Under the pieces are notes generated by a model that worked only from the letters and a program-made list of their open reading frames with translations, had not been told where the DNA came from and ran no database searches. Position numbers and translations under genes: made by a program. Positions 32,185 through 42,332 of a stretch of 64,000 nucleotides of DNA are shown piece after piece (position 1 is the stretch's first letter; every line of letters begins with the position of its first letter). This stretch comes from a virus, in the IMG/VR virus record IMGVR_UViG_3300009370_000007, positions 1 through 64,000 of that record. One strand, 5' to 3'.

Positions 32185-32409
32185 TTATCCCATATCTATA
32201 TTGACATTTGCCTGGGGAGTTGCCGTCCTATAAGAAAGAACCAAAGTTGAAATTCTCTTATGCAAATCTTCAATATCAAGAGTTCCATCTTCTTTTAATT
32301 CACATCCAATATTTTTTTTATCTAATATAACATTACCATTATCTTCAATGGTCACAACATACTTCCTCTTATTTAAATTTTCTTTATGTTTTGTTATTAT
32401 AATGGCCAT
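32185..32409 (-). CDS. Type-A protein of duplicated cassette, 74 aa
   Basis: This small protein, paralogous to 31470-31697, starts MAIIITKHKENLNKRKYVV and has a VTIEDNGNVILDKKN strand-turn-strand unit. It directly follows the polyglycine adhesin gene after two bases. It may be an assembly partner of the adhesin, as small chaperones often sit beside fibre genes, but the duplicate copy further left lacks an adhesin next to it. Confidence 0.65.
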   Translation of the reverse strand: MAIIITKHKENLNKRKYVVTIEDNGNVILDKKNIGCELKEDGTLDIEDLHKRISTLVLSYRTATPQANVNIDMG

Positions 32410-32411
32410 TA

Positions 32412-33629
32412 TTAATGTTCCGTTCCCGCATCAAAATTACTATCCGAAGAACTGTCTCCGTCTGATCCTTTCATTGTGCCAGCCTGTAGTTTAATTATAT
32501 ATTTACTTTGATCTGAGTCTGCCTGATCCCAAAAACTATGGTGATAAAGACATTCTCCTGCGGCACCTGCGGCTCCACCTGAGCTTCCTCCACCAGAAGT
32601 TCCTGCCTGGCCAGCCCCTCCGAGAACTCCTCCGTCACCCCCGGCAGTACCAATGTCGGCAACTGCAACTCCACCGCCGCCGCCGCCTCCTCCTCCGTAT
32701 ATTTTTCCGGTCGAGTGATTATAAATTTGAATTATTTGTTTTTTAGAAGTTGTTCCAATTCCATGACCACCATACTGACCATTAGTTGGTACATGAGTTG
32801 CAGTAGAACCAGAAGAAGTAACTCCATCTGGAGCATTTGTTCCCGCCGATCCATCAGCAGAAGTAGTAGAAACTAAATTTCCTTCCCCAAAAACGCCATT
32901 TGCTGCCCTTGTTTCGCTAACAGACATATCGGCCAAGCCAAGAGACGAACACCCGGCAGACCCGGAAAAGGGGAAATCTGGTAACTCTCCTCCAGGCGAT
33001 GTTTTATTTGAATCTAATGGATAGGGCCCCCAATTATCTCCCTGTTCATGGGCATCAACGGGCAAATCCCAATCTTGCAATCCAGACCCCCCGCCACCAC
33101 CACCACCAATTGCATTTTTGCTTACGGTAGCATGGTTATAAAAAGCACCACCCCGACCCGCCAAACCACCACTTCCAGCAATAATACCATGATTATGAAT
33201 AATAACTGTTGATCCATACGGAAACTCTCCAGTTAAAACTGCTGGTTCGGGAATCCAATATCCATTAAAGACATTATATGTATGTTCTTTTGTTCCCATT
33301 GCAACATCGGAAGGGATATTTATCACATAGACTCCTGGTGAGGTTACAGCAGAAACAGAATCTCCAATAAATTTTTGTCTTAGTGTGTTGTCTGCCCAAT
33401 TATCATATCCTTCTGATGCATATGAATCTGGACTTTCCCACCCAGGAAAAGAAGTTCTGGTCCATGTTGATCCGGTTGCATAATCTCTTCGCCAATGAAA
33501 TTTAGCAATTCCAGATATGACAGGAGTTTTTGCCCCATAGTTAGAATCTCCACCAGAGGATTCGGGAACTGTAGTGGCTTTTATTTCATAGTAAAAATGA
33601 GGAGGGCTAAAGTGAGTGCCTGGAAACAT
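32412..33629 (-). CDS. Polyglycine-rich tail adhesin (gp38-like layout)
   Basis: This 405-residue protein has a non-repetitive N-terminal part (about 1-150) and a Gly-rich C-terminal half with runs such as GGGGGGGSG (about 180), GGGGGGGGG (about 320) and GGSSGGAAGAAG. This recalls the polyglycine-II adhesin domain of T2/S16 gp38 and of cyanophage fibres, where the Gly helices carry variable loops that bind the receptor. IIHNHGIIAGSGG is also typical of such fibres. AGGAG lies before the ATG. It probably sits at a fibre tip, perhaps with the collagen-like protein beside it. Confidence 0.75.
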   Translation of the reverse strand: MFPGTHFSPPHFYYEIKATTVPESSGGDSNYGAKTPVISGIAKFHWRRDYATGSTWTRTSFPGWESPDSYASEGYDNWADNTLRQKFIGDSVSAVTSPGVYVINIPSDVAMGTKEHTYNVFNGYWIPEPAVLTGEFPYGSTVIIHNHGIIAGSGGLAGRGGAFYNHATVSKNAIGGGGGGGSGLQDWDLPVDAHEQGDNWGPYPLDSNKTSPGGELPDFPFSGSAGCSSLGLADMSVSETRAANGVFGEGNLVSTTSADGSAGTNAPDGVTSSGSTATHVPTNGQYGGHGIGTTSKKQIIQIYNHSTGKIYGGGGGGGGGVAVADIGTAGGDGGVLGGAGQAGTSGGGSSGGAAGAAGECLYHHSFWDQADSDQSKYIIKLQAGTMKGSDGDSSSDSNFDAGTEH

Positions 33630-33639
33630 TTATGAACTC

Positions 33640-34956
33640 CTATTGATATGTAAGTCCTGTTGTTGCATATACAAAAGTTGAATTTGCAACAACCAAAGAA
33701 ATTATATCACTAGATCGTCTAGCTGTAGAGAGTGCCGTAACATATCCGCCAGGGTACTTTGGTGTTGTGCTACTATGCCATTCCCAAGTTCGATTTCCTG
33801 TAGTATCTTGGGTAATAATAAAAGTGAATGCACAACCAACTACATTTGCAATATTTAAAAGCTCCACAGTTACATTATGCCCGAGTGTAATATGAAATAA
33901 GTTTGAATCTTGTAAGTCTATTTGCAAAGCTGAACCTGAACTACTAACAACTGTTGGCGTGGCTCCCTGTGCCTTACCCCAAAGGTTGACTGTACTTGTG
34001 CTATTGAAGGTTGCCGTCTGGGCAGTTAAACTTGCAAGCTCGGTGTCTTGAATTGTGTTTGCCGCAGCAACAGCAGTATCAACATAAGATTCTGTTGCAA
34101 AGCCTGTTGCGCCATCAGCAGAAAGAACAAACTTACCATCTGAACTGCTATACTTTAGGATTTGACCATCGGAAGGAGTACCAGACTTGACATCATCTTG
34201 ATCCATGATGCGAACAACACCAGTACCAGGGCCATCTGCAAGAGATCCCATAAGAGATCGCCTTGCCTGTCTTACCTGAACTGCAACGTCTTCTCTTAGT
34301 GCATCAAAATTTTCTTCTATTTTTTTGGTATTGCCCGATTCTCCGGGTTCGCCCTTGTCGCCTTTCGCGCCCTGAAAGCCCCGTTCACCTTTGGGACCAA
34401 CGGTTCCAATGTCTCCCCTGTCTCCCTTTGGCCCGTCATCGCCTTTTTGTCCGCGTTGTCCTCTGGCACCTCGATTACCGGGAACACCTTGCAGACCTTG
34501 TTCACCTAAAAGACCCCTTGGCCCTATTTCTCCGCGATCACCCTTGTCTCCCTTTTCGCCTCTTTCGCCACTTTCACCGGAATCTCCAGTAAGTCCTTGA
34601 ATGCCCTGAAGACCCTGTTCGCCCTGTGGGCCCTGTTCGCCTATGAATCCTCGTTCTCCTCGTTCGCCTTTGGGTCCGACATCTCCAATTTCTCCGGGGC
34701 GTCCTTGTTCACCAAGAAATCCACGTTCACCACGTTCGCCTTGTGCGCCAACATCTCCCTTCTCGCCCTGGGGGCCAGGAGGGCCACCAGGATCTCCTTG
34801 GTCGCCCTTGGGTCCGCGTTCACCCTGGGCTCCAACCTCCCCCTTTGTGTCCGTGGGAAAAGATTCTCTAAGTCGTTCTTCTGATTTTTCTACTTCTTCG
34901 TTTACATATTGAACAATAGGACGAAGAAGATTTTTAAGATTCTTGTTCTCGTTCAT
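33640..34956 (-). CDS. Collagen-like fibre protein
   Basis: I start at 34956 ([13 protein letters not shown]), with AAGGA 7 bases ahead and a 23-base overlap with the portal end. The 438-residue protein has a short helical head (about 1-35) and some 55 Gly-X-Y triplets (about 37-205, [13 protein letters not shown] type) that form a collagen triple helix. A beta-rich tail (about 240-438) carries [17 protein letters not shown] and [18 protein letters not shown] blocks. Likely a trimeric fibre or whisker. Acidic and basic residues at the Y position would stabilise the helix without hydroxyproline. Confidence 0.88.
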   Translation of the reverse strand: MNENKNLKNLLRPIVQYVNEEVEKSEERLRESFPTDTKGEVGAQGERGPKGDQGDPGGPPGPQGEKGDVGAQGERGERGFLGEQGRPGEIGDVGPKGERGERGFIGEQGPQGEQGLQGIQGLTGDSGESGERGEKGDKGDRGEIGPRGLLGEQGLQGVPGNRGARGQRGQKGDDGPKGDRGDIGTVGPKGERGFQGAKGDKGEPGESGNTKKIEENFDALREDVAVQVRQARRSLMGSLADGPGTGVVRIMDQDDVKSGTPSDGQILKYSSSDGKFVLSADGATGFATESYVDTAVAAANTIQDTELASLTAQTATFNSTSTVNLWGKAQGATPTVVSSSGSALQIDLQDSNLFHITLGHNVTVELLNIANVVGCAFTFIITQDTTGNRTWEWHSSTTPKYPGGYVTALSTARRSSDIISLVVANSTFVYATTGLTYQ

Positions 34957-36679
34957 GGCCATTTCCTTCTTCTGAAACAACTTCTTCAAAAATTTCTTCA
35001 ACATCATCTGCATCTTCTAAGACTGAAGAATCATTATAGAGGTTAAGAACTTTAGCTGATTGACCATGAATTTTTTCTGCTGCAATGGGCTGATCGGGTT
35101 TCGGTGCTGCTGAAGGTCCTGGTGGTGGTGGTGGTGCTGCTGCCGGGGGTGGGGGGGCTTGTTGCATAGGCATTTCTTCTGGATCTATTCCAACACCATC
35201 TTCTTCTCCTTCTTTTTCTTCCTTTTTAATTTGTGCAGCAATGACTTCAATGTCTTCATCAGTCTGACCAAGAATATTTTTTCGTACCCATTCATTTGAA
35301 TAGTATTTTCCAATATACTCATCCATCGTTTGAACAATTTCAAGTTTTTCGCGCATCATTTCAGTTAGTTTTAATTCAGAGAAATGAGAATCATTAATGA
35401 AATTATATTGAATATCATCCTTGATTAAAATCCAGTCTTCTTCTGTCAAGACTCCCCTTAACCGAAGTTGAGTTTTTAGAAGATTATCAAAAAGAAGAGA
35501 GAACCTCTTTCGCAGTCTAGAGATAAACTTAGAAAACTTGACTTCATCCCGAGTAATTTCTGTTGCCCGTCCTAGACTGAAAGTTCCTTCTGGCTCCATT
35601 CGAGATATTGGAATACCAAGAGCCTTATATAATTTCTTTTGAAAGTAGATGATGTCTTCAATCTCTCCAAGATTAGTTCCACCGGGAAGAGTTGTGATCT
35701 CTGTTCCTCGTCCACCTTCACGTCGAGGTAGCCAATAGTCTTCAAGCATGGACATGAACTTTCGATCATCCCGAACTTCGCCAGTTTGTGCATCATATAC
35801 AATCTTGTTCTTGTACTGATTCATAATACCCTTGAGGTATTGTTCTGCCTTCATCTTGGGAAGATTGCCAACATCAATATAAAAGATTCTTCGTTCAGGT
35901 GCCCGGGAAATTCGATAGATGACTGTTGCGTCCTCTAACATACGAAGTTGATTGAGTGGCTTGATTGCCTTATGAAGATGAGAAAGAATTAAAGTTTTAT
36001 TTGAATTTAAAATTCCAGAATGAACATAACAAATCGAATCCTTTGCAATCTTAAGGCCCTGTCCACCTCCCTTTATGCCTGCCGGATTAAACATGAAATA
36101 TTCAATAGAAGAGGGGGCAGTAATTGTTTTGGCTGTTTGGTTAGAAATATCCTTTACTTCACGAATCTTTTTAATCTGTCTTGGATCTATTGGTCGAAGT
36201 TCATATATACCATTTTTGGGTTTTGTAGTATCAATCATAATATGATAATATAACCTTCCATCTACATACCATCGACGGAAAATATCATAGGCATAATCAT
36301 TGAAATCTAAAAGTTTAATGACCTCTTCAAATTCATCTCTTATTTTAGTTTTAATAGATTCTTTCACGTCAACACGATCTAGTACAATAGAAACTGGTGG
36401 CTTTCCACGATCATTCATAATAATTGCTTCATTGACAATATCATCAACGGCAAGTTCCGCTTCTGGGTACAATGCCATTTCTCGATATTTTGAAATCAAC
36501 TCTATTTCGTTTTTAATGTTTCCATCTAAATCATAATACTGACCATATGCGGCAGCCGATTGAGCAATCGTTGCTGCGGCATCATCGTTATCGGGTAATG
36601 TAAATGATTGAACTGCCGGAGGAGTTTCTTCTACTACTTCATCTCGGCCTATTGTAAAGCCAAATAATTTAATTGCCAT
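34934..36679 (-). CDS. gp20: Portal vertex protein gp20
   Basis: This 581-residue T4-type portal forms the dodecameric DNA gate of the head and starts prohead assembly. Conserved blocks include [20 protein letters not shown] (about 65-85), [28 protein letters not shown]-like [18 protein letters not shown] and [11 protein letters not shown]. The C-terminus adds a Pro-rich stretch ([13 protein letters not shown], about 515) and an acidic tail, making it longer than T4 gp20 (524). GAGGA precedes the ATG, and the upstream terminator isolates it from gp19. Confidence 0.97.
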   Translation of the reverse strand: MAIKLFGFTIGRDEVVEETPPAVQSFTLPDNDDAAATIAQSAAAYGQYYDLDGNIKNEIELISKYREMALYPEAELAVDDIVNEAIIMNDRGKPPVSIVLDRVDVKESIKTKIRDEFEEVIKLLDFNDYAYDIFRRWYVDGRLYYHIMIDTTKPKNGIYELRPIDPRQIKKIREVKDISNQTAKTITAPSSIEYFMFNPAGIKGGGQGLKIAKDSICYVHSGILNSNKTLILSHLHKAIKPLNQLRMLEDATVIYRISRAPERRIFYIDVGNLPKMKAEQYLKGIMNQYKNKIVYDAQTGEVRDDRKFMSMLEDYWLPRREGGRGTEITTLPGGTNLGEIEDIIYFQKKLYKALGIPISRMEPEGTFSLGRATEITRDEVKFSKFISRLRKRFSLLFDNLLKTQLRLRGVLTEEDWILIKDDIQYNFINDSHFSELKLTEMMREKLEIVQTMDEYIGKYYSNEWVRKNILGQTDEDIEVIAAQIKKEEKEGEEDGVGIDPEEMPMQQAPPPPAAAPPPPPGPSAAPKPDQPIAAEKIHGQSAKVLNLYNDSSVLEDADDVEEIFEEVVSEEGNGHEREQES

Positions 36680-36728
36680 TTTTAATTTTCCTCATACGAA
36701 CGAATTAATATTGCGTTCAAGTGAATTT

Positions 36729-36765
36729 AAAAAAAAGGAGCCCATACTATAATATATAGGCTCCC
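36729..36765 (-). terminator. Rho-independent terminator after tail tube gene
   Basis: On the minus strand GGAGCC and GGCTCC pair around an AT-rich centre that can extend the stem, followed by eight T. It lies 53 bases after the gp19 stop and 50 bases before the portal ATG. Confidence 0.85.
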
Positions 36766-36817
36766 TCTTATTACACTTTTTTATAATAATATAATAATCA
36801 ATCCAACAAATATAGAA

Positions 36818-37366
36818 CTAGTGAGTTTGAAGGTCAGCATCTTCAATTGCCCAATAATCATACATCCAAGTTACTGCAAACTCTTCTAGAACATCATTGG
36901 TATCCCAACCAAGATCAATTGGTGTTAATGACGAAGGCCAGAGATTGATAAAGTTAACCTTTTTAATGATTTCTCCAGTTTTTCCGTAATGATTTACTTG
37001 GGCATCAACTTGATAGTCCGTGGTAGATTCTACGCCACGGGCATTGTTAGAGTGTTGATTGATTAAATCCATCCAGCCTGTGATTGCAGAATGAACTCTG
37101 AAGTCTTCATCATTAATTACTGTAGTTGACCATTCGGCAAAGGTTCTATTTCCTGCATACTTAATCATTCGACCGAAATAAGGAACTTCTACTGTTCCAA
37201 TATCTCCGCCAGGGATTTGTGCAGCCTTACACATGAAAGTCATTTTTTGTGATGCTGTTGAATTATCAACAACCCCACTAGGAAATGGAACAACGACCTC
37301 AAATAGATTGGGTCGGGCTCCACCACCAGTTAGGTTTGATCTAAAATCTTGAACTGAAAAAGGCAT
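36818..37366 (-). CDS. gp19: Tail tube protein gp19
   Basis: This 182-residue T4-type tube subunit shows RPNLFEVVVPFP, MCKAAQIPGGDIG, then GNRTFAEWSTTVINDEDF, the gp19 signature order. The C-terminus has NLWPSSLTPIDLGWDTND, as in T4. AAGGAG precedes the ATG, and a late-like AATAAATA box overlaps the gp18 stop just upstream. It builds the inner tail tube inside the gp18 sheath. Confidence 0.96.
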   Translation of the reverse strand: MPFSVQDFRSNLTGGGARPNLFEVVVPFPSGVVDNSTASQKMTFMCKAAQIPGGDIGTVEVPYFGRMIKYAGNRTFAEWSTTVINDEDFRVHSAITGWMDLINQHSNNARGVESTTDYQVDAQVNHYGKTGEIIKKVNFINLWPSSLTPIDLGWDTNDVLEEFAVTWMYDYWAIEDADLQTH

Positions 37367-37392
37367 TATTGATTCTCCTTATATTTCTAATA

Positions 37393-37400
37393 TATTTATT
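37393..37400 (-). promoter_or_regulatory. Late-promoter-like box (AATAAATA)
   Basis: The minus strand reads AATAAATA, overlapping the gp18 stop codon, 27 bases before the gp19 ATG. One base differs from the T4 consensus. It could boost tube expression above sheath. Confidence 0.5.
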
Positions 37401-39339
37401 AGAATTGCCCAACTATTTCTGCAAAATCAACTCCAGTTCTCACCGCAACAAAATTTAATTGAATGAAATTGATTGATCGGTTAGGCTTGATGTAGATGTC
37501 CCCAACAAACTCGTTTCGATCAATTACCCCCGGAGTATTGTTTGTTTCGTCACAAACAACCCGGAAATCCGTCACGCCCCTTCGTCCTTGAATATCCCGA
37601 AGGAATGGCTCTACCATGTTTCGGAATTGAGCCCGAGTAAACTCGTCGTTGAATTCAAAGAGTGAGAATTTAGAAGCAGTTGAGATTGCCTTTTCTAGAA
37701 CAATGAACAGCCTTCGTACATTGATTCGATCAAATGCACTTGGCTTGCTCTGTAGTGTCTTATCACCAAATAGAACTGTTCCTTGACCGGGGAAGGTCAC
37801 AACCGGATTAATTCCCTTACGATAGAGATCGTCTCGATGTGCCTTCTTTGGATTCCATGCGAGGCGAACAACATTCTTTAGTTGTCCTCGATTAAATCCA
37901 GCAGGACTCCACCATGCATCCCTCTGATAATCTGTTCTTGCACAAAGACCAGCAATATCAGCATTTAGAGGAACCCAACGATACATATTGTTATACCGAT
38001 CAAACTGATACTTCCAGCCACTATCCATTGTTGCATAGGAACTGTCAACATGACCGGCGCGATGCGCCAGAACTTCTGTCAATACCAACGAATCAGTAGC
38101 CCGTCCTTGAACATCAGCCTTGTCCGGTGAAATAAATGCGAGACAGTCCTTACGTTTTTCTGCAACACTTTGAATCACATATTTCTGATCGGTTACGTCT
38201 AGTTCTCCAGCAATAAGCATTGAAACGTCTACTTCATCAGCATCTATAAATTTTGCATAGGCGGATTGCCATTCTGCTGAAGACGTTGCGCTCGCAGTTC
38301 CATCATTTCCACCAACAAGTGAATATGCCAATGGAACATGATGAGTTTCAAATGGAGTTCCGTTTGCAATTAATTCCCTTGCATCCAAGCCCCAAGTAGT
38401 AGTTGCCCGAGGATCTTTCCCTGCATAGCTAACGCCATATCCTGTACCAACATTTGCAACTCCAAGTGTGGGCGTTGGCATGGTTCCATTATTTGCCAAT
38501 GTAATATTATCTTGATAAACCTGACCGGCAGAATTTACCCAAATATATGGAGATGTGGCATTAATTTCGTCTCTCCAATAGCTTCCACTACCATCCTCAT
38601 GTTGTCCTTGAATAGACTTTGAAAGATATTGATATTTCTCAAGAATTGTATTCTTGGTTCCTGTGATGAGCCCATCTTCGTCAATAACAAGAACATGAAG
38701 TTCATCTTTCACTCCGTCACTAGTACCATCAACGTGTCCAAAACTATTGGCCCAAGAAGAAGTACCGGGAGGTCCATCAAATATGCTATTGGCGTGAATA
38801 CCAGTAGCTCCAACGCCACCATCGGCTCCCTGTCCCGTGTATGTATCAATTCCTCCCTCGGATGTCTTACTTGCATCTGTATTAAATGCCTCGTTGCTGT
38901 CGAAGACAATAACCTTAAGAGAATTTCCTAGTGCCCCAGGAAATTTTGCAATAAAAGTACCAGAACCAGCCGTTACACCATCATCATAATCTCTTCGAGT
39001 TTTAACTTGAACTCGCTTTAATTTTTGATCTCCATGAAAAGTTGAATTGATAGCGTTAGAAGATGCATTATATGATCCTGCCAAATTGGTACGAACTGCC
39101 TTTAGGTGATTTGCATATTGAAGGAAGTTTGCTGCGGATAGCCATTGAACTGCCGTATTACTATTTGGCTTTCCGAAAATGCTTTCCAATTCATCTTCAC
39201 TAGTAATAGTGGTAATTTCTTCTACCGGACCCCAAACAGCAGGCAGAGCAATACCCGCAACACTAGTAGATACTGCGGGAACTATTGTAGTCAAATCAAC
39301 TTCTGATACATTAACTCCCGGTGATACTTGAAATGCCAT
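37399..39339 (-). CDS. gp18: Contractile tail sheath protein gp18
   Basis: This 646-residue sheath protein is close to T4 gp18 (659). It begins MAFQVSPGVNVSEVDLTTIV, the standard phage-sheath start, and ends with the conserved core FDRINVRRLFIVLEKAIS, EFNDEFTRAQFRNMVEPFL, DFRVVCDETNN and INFIQLNFVAVRTGVDFAE. The central part is variable. GAGGAG precedes the ATG. An exact late box lies 58 bases upstream. Confidence 0.97.
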   Translation of the reverse strand: MAFQVSPGVNVSEVDLTTIVPAVSTSVAGIALPAVWGPVEEITTITSEDELESIFGKPNSNTAVQWLSAANFLQYANHLKAVRTNLAGSYNASSNAINSTFHGDQKLKRVQVKTRRDYDDGVTAGSGTFIAKFPGALGNSLKVIVFDSNEAFNTDASKTSEGGIDTYTGQGADGGVGATGIHANSIFDGPPGTSSWANSFGHVDGTSDGVKDELHVLVIDEDGLITGTKNTILEKYQYLSKSIQGQHEDGSGSYWRDEINATSPYIWVNSAGQVYQDNITLANNGTMPTPTLGVANVGTGYGVSYAGKDPRATTTWGLDARELIANGTPFETHHVPLAYSLVGGNDGTASATSSAEWQSAYAKFIDADEVDVSMLIAGELDVTDQKYVIQSVAEKRKDCLAFISPDKADVQGRATDSLVLTEVLAHRAGHVDSSYATMDSGWKYQFDRYNNMYRWVPLNADIAGLCARTDYQRDAWWSPAGFNRGQLKNVVRLAWNPKKAHRDDLYRKGINPVVTFPGQGTVLFGDKTLQSKPSAFDRINVRRLFIVLEKAISTASKFSLFEFNDEFTRAQFRNMVEPFLRDIQGRRGVTDFRVVCDETNNTPGVIDRNEFVGDIYIKPNRSINFIQLNFVAVRTGVDFAEIVGQF

Positions 39340-39396
39340 TAGTTTTCTCCTCGTTATTCCATAGTTTACTAAAACATAAACCCATGATCCTAACGA

Positions 39397-39404
39397 TATT
39401 TATA
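39397..39404 (-). promoter_or_regulatory. T4-type late promoter TATAAATA
   Basis: The exact late consensus on the minus strand lies in the 77-base gap between gp17 and gp18. The site is part of a palindrome (TATTTATAAATA), so the plus strand also shows the box, but no rightward gene follows it. Confidence 0.75.
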
Positions 39405-39416
39405 AATAACTAAATT

Positions 39417-41051
39417 TTAGACTCTAAAGATAGGATCGACCACAGACCACGAAGTCCCATCTTCGTCAGTCCAGTCGGAGGCATCATCTACTCCGTCGTC
39501 AATGAATCCAAATGGAAGAATTTCGTCTTCCATTAATTTCATCTTTTCATCATACATCATTCTTCGGACATCAAGATTTGTGGTATCCTTGAAATATTGT
39601 TGAGTTGTGAGCCATGCAAACAATACCAAGGTCATGGCGAGGTCATCAAAACATCCTGCTTCGGCCTGGTAAGATTGTCCTTGGGCAATAAAAGAAGTCA
39701 ATTCAGAAATTGTATCAAAATCATATATCAATAATTTATCTTCCTCAATCAAAGTTTTTAGATTGCTGCATCCAATTTGTTTTACTTTTTTTGTGGTCTT
39801 AATTCCATATTGTGATTGTACAGAAAATCCTCCGGTTAACATTTGACCGGCTCTTCCCTTCACACTAACCTTTAAAAGATTTTCATATTCAAAATCATGA
39901 TGAATAATATCAGCTACCTGTTGACCAATATCATTAATTTCAATAAAAACAAAGGCCTCATTATATTTTTTGGCAACATTATGAATTACTGTTGGATACA
40001 TTAATGGGGAAATTTTACTGTTCTTATATTTGGCAACCTGTTTATAGGGAACCTCAGAGGCATCAATCACAGAGAATGCAGAATAGTCCATGCCTTCCCC
40101 ATGAGAAACATCCACTATAATTACATAGGATCTTCCGGGTTCTGGCATTTCATAAATGTCCAAGAAGTTTTGACTCGACAAAGGAACCTTAAAGGGCATT
40201 GCTTTTAATTTATTGGCAGCAATTAATGTATTGACTGATCCAATAAAATCACACTCAAATTCCTGTGCAAATTGTTCTTCACTCGTATTCGATATGGTTT
40301 CAAGTTTCCATTTTAAATCTCTGCCCGGTACTTCGTTCCATGCAACTTCGATTGGTACATAGTGGCTTCTTTTTTCTACTGCATCTGTCCACATCTTATA
40401 GAAATGATTCATTCCATGAGGGGTACTGACAATAATAACCTTGGTGGACTTACCAGAAGAAATCGTAGGATAGACTGAACTAAAGAATTCGTCTGCAATG
40501 TGCTTGGGAACGAATGCAAATTCGTCCAGCATGATGATGTTATATGTTCCACCACGAACTGCACTAGAGGATGTTGATGCAGCCACAATTTTAGATCCAT
40601 TTTCTAAATGAATATCTCCTCGATTCCAAATTTTAACCCCTTGCTGTAAAAAGATGGGAAGATTTTCATAGGCAAGTTGAAGTCTGCCCAGAATTTCCCG
40701 AGCGAGAGAGCCCTTATTTGCAAGAATGGCAATATTAACATCTTGATTGAATAAAATATACCAAAGAAAATATGAAATAACCATTGTGGTCTTCCCACTC
40801 TGGCGTGGAAGTTTTGCAATTGAGAAGCGATTCTTGTGGAATGTCTTGACCATCTTTTTTTGAAAGCCATACATCTTAAGGGGAACCAACCCCTTGTCCA
40901 CATTGACAATCTTCATATAATTTTCAATAAAATAAACCGGATTTTTAGAACATTTAACGTACTCTTGTAGTTCTTCTTCAGTCCATTCAGAAGTAACTCC
41001 GACGGCCTTTAGCAATGGATTGCCCATATACCGATCTGTCATTGTTGCCAT
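39417..41051 (-). CDS. gp17: Terminase large subunit gp17
   Basis: This 544-residue packaging motor has ATPase motifs LPRQSGKTT (81-89, Walker A) and YNIIMLDEFAF (Walker B with the catalytic Glu), plus the coupling motif IVSTPHG. The RNase-H-like nuclease domain shows IIVDVSHGEGMDYSAF and FIEINDIGQQVADII, with the Asp/Glu metal ligands, and CFDDLAMTLVLF near the end. It packages DNA into proheads through gp20. It starts right after gp16's stop with a short ribosome site inside gp16. Confidence 0.98.
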   Translation of the reverse strand: MATMTDRYMGNPLLKAVGVTSEWTEEELQEYVKCSKNPVYFIENYMKIVNVDKGLVPLKMYGFQKKMVKTFHKNRFSIAKLPRQSGKTTMVISYFLWYILFNQDVNIAILANKGSLAREILGRLQLAYENLPIFLQQGVKIWNRGDIHLENGSKIVAASTSSSAVRGGTYNIIMLDEFAFVPKHIADEFFSSVYPTISSGKSTKVIIVSTPHGMNHFYKMWTDAVEKRSHYVPIEVAWNEVPGRDLKWKLETISNTSEEQFAQEFECDFIGSVNTLIAANKLKAMPFKVPLSSQNFLDIYEMPEPGRSYVIIVDVSHGEGMDYSAFSVIDASEVPYKQVAKYKNSKISPLMYPTVIHNVAKKYNEAFVFIEINDIGQQVADIIHHDFEYENLLKVSVKGRAGQMLTGGFSVQSQYGIKTTKKVKQIGCSNLKTLIEEDKLLIYDFDTISELTSFIAQGQSYQAEAGCFDDLAMTLVLFAWLTTQQYFKDTTNLDVRRMMYDEKMKLMEDEILPFGFIDDGVDDASDWTDEDGTSWSVVDPIFRV

Positions 41052-41405
41052 TTATTTTTTGCCATCCTTTAATAGCTTTTGAAGATCAAGCGTACTCCCT
41101 ACGAACAATGCATTGGTTACAGACTTAGGGCCTTCCTTTTCCTTTAGGGTCTTCATCTTCTTCTGTAGTTCAATTAAATCATTATTGGTATCAGAAACCG
41201 TTTTGATGATCTGTCCCACGACTTCATATGCCCGGGGATGATCGCTTTCCTTAGCTAATTCTAGAATCCCGTCCAGAGCTTCGGTTCCTTTATCAATAAG
41301 TGATTTTAAATTGTCTCTTGTGTATTCGTAATCTGAATCTATGTCTTCTTCGCGATTTGTTGCCGGAAGAACAGCATCCAGCACTTCAAGTTCTTTGCTT
41401 TTCAT
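41052..41405 (-). CDS. gp16: Terminase small subunit gp16
   Basis: This 117-residue protein aligns with T4 gp16 by YTRDNLKSLIDKGTEALDGI, the ESDHPRAYEVVGQIIKTVSD helix and the NALFVGSTLDLQKLL ending (T4 has NATVFMGSPTELM). It recognises DNA and stimulates gp17. It is shorter than T4 gp16 (164), mainly at the N-terminus. AAAGG precedes the ATG, and its stop abuts the gp17 start. Confidence 0.9.
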   Translation of the reverse strand: MKSKELEVLDAVLPATNREEDIDSDYEYTRDNLKSLIDKGTEALDGILELAKESDHPRAYEVVGQIIKTVSDTNNDLIELQKKMKTLKEKEGPKSVTNALFVGSTLDLQKLLKDGKK

Positions 41406-41420
41406 AAAATAAACCTTTTA

Positions 41421-42332
41421 TTATACGACTACCGTATTTGCAATCATAATGGTTAAATCTGTTGCAATTCCAAATGGATCATTTGCATCAATCTTATCTA
41501 TGCCTACAGAATTTGCAGTATTTGTGGTTGCTGTCTTTGTTCCATCAATTGCAACATTCATTGCCGGTCTGGTTGTTATAACAGACATAGTAGCATTGGA
41601 AGTAGATTGATAAGTGGTTCTGGTATTACTCACAGAACCATTGCTCGCAATAACTTCCGATATTGTATTTCCACTAACAGGTCGAAGATTTATAATAGCT
41701 TTCTTGATAACCTTGGCATCTGCAACAGAACCATAAAGCATTCCCTTAAGAATAAAATCAAGTGTCCATGTAATAATTCTTCGGTCATCAAATCCCCCTT
41801 CAAAATTATCTTCCAACGTAACTGCGGATAAAATAATTGGAACATCGACTTTTATTCCAAGGTCGGTTGCTCCCTTTAATGTAACTGTAAATTCAGGAGT
41901 AAAATAAGGAAGAATTTGCTCAATAATATTTGTGCCATCTTCAATATTTTTAATATAGATGTTCAAACTAAATCCAACATCATAGGGCACCGGAGCATAG
42001 GTTCCTGTTACATAACTATTGCCCGTTGTCGTAGTAATTCTTTTTACTGTTCGATTTACTGTATTTAATTTTCTCTCAGCAGAATATGTCACCGAAGTCA
42101 TTTCAAATGACATTCGGGGCAATGTAATTTGAGATCGACGATCCAAATTTAAATCATGATTAATTCTTTGAATAAATCGTTGTTTTGGTGCATAGGTTAA
42201 TGGAACTGCGATGAGCTGTGTTTCTGTCGCACTTTCGCCGGGGCGCTTAATTCTAATGTTATTGAATAGTGTGCCAAAGGCAGTAACATAATCCCTAATT
42301 AAACCATGTGAAGTTGAATTTGCTGCCAACAT
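41421..42332 (-). CDS. gp15: Proximal tail sheath stabiliser gp15
   Basis: This 303-residue protein matches T4 gp15: RDYVTAFGTLFNNIRIKRPG near the start, VPLTYAPKQRFIQRIN, EQILPYFTPEFTVTLKG and RRIITWTLDFILKGMLYG. gp15 caps the tail and joins it to the neck. The start overlaps gp14's stop as TAATG. The C-terminus (about 225-303) is Ser/Thr-rich and differs from T4. Confidence 0.94.
   Translation of the reverse strand: MLAANSTSHGLIRDYVTAFGTLFNNIRIKRPGESATETQLIAVPLTYAPKQRFIQRINHDLNLDRRSQITLPRMSFEMTSVTYSAERKLNTVNRTVKRITTTTGNSYVTGTYAPVPYDVGFSLNIYIKNIEDGTNIIEQILPYFTPEFTVTLKGATDLGIKVDVPIILSAVTLEDNFEGGFDDRRIITWTLDFILKGMLYGSVADAKVIKKAIINLRPVSGNTISEVIASNGSVSNTRTTYQSTSNATMSVITTRPAMNVAIDGTKTATTNTANSVGIDKIDANDPFGIATDLTIMIANTVVV

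Noticed and set aside
34263-34912. Plus-strand Pro/Ser-rich open frames opposite the collagen gene
   Set aside because: They are reverse readings of Gly-X-Y codons, a usual shadow effect.
39401-39408. Rightward TATAAATA late promoter
   Set aside because: It results from a palindrome with the leftward box; no rightward gene exists to be driven.
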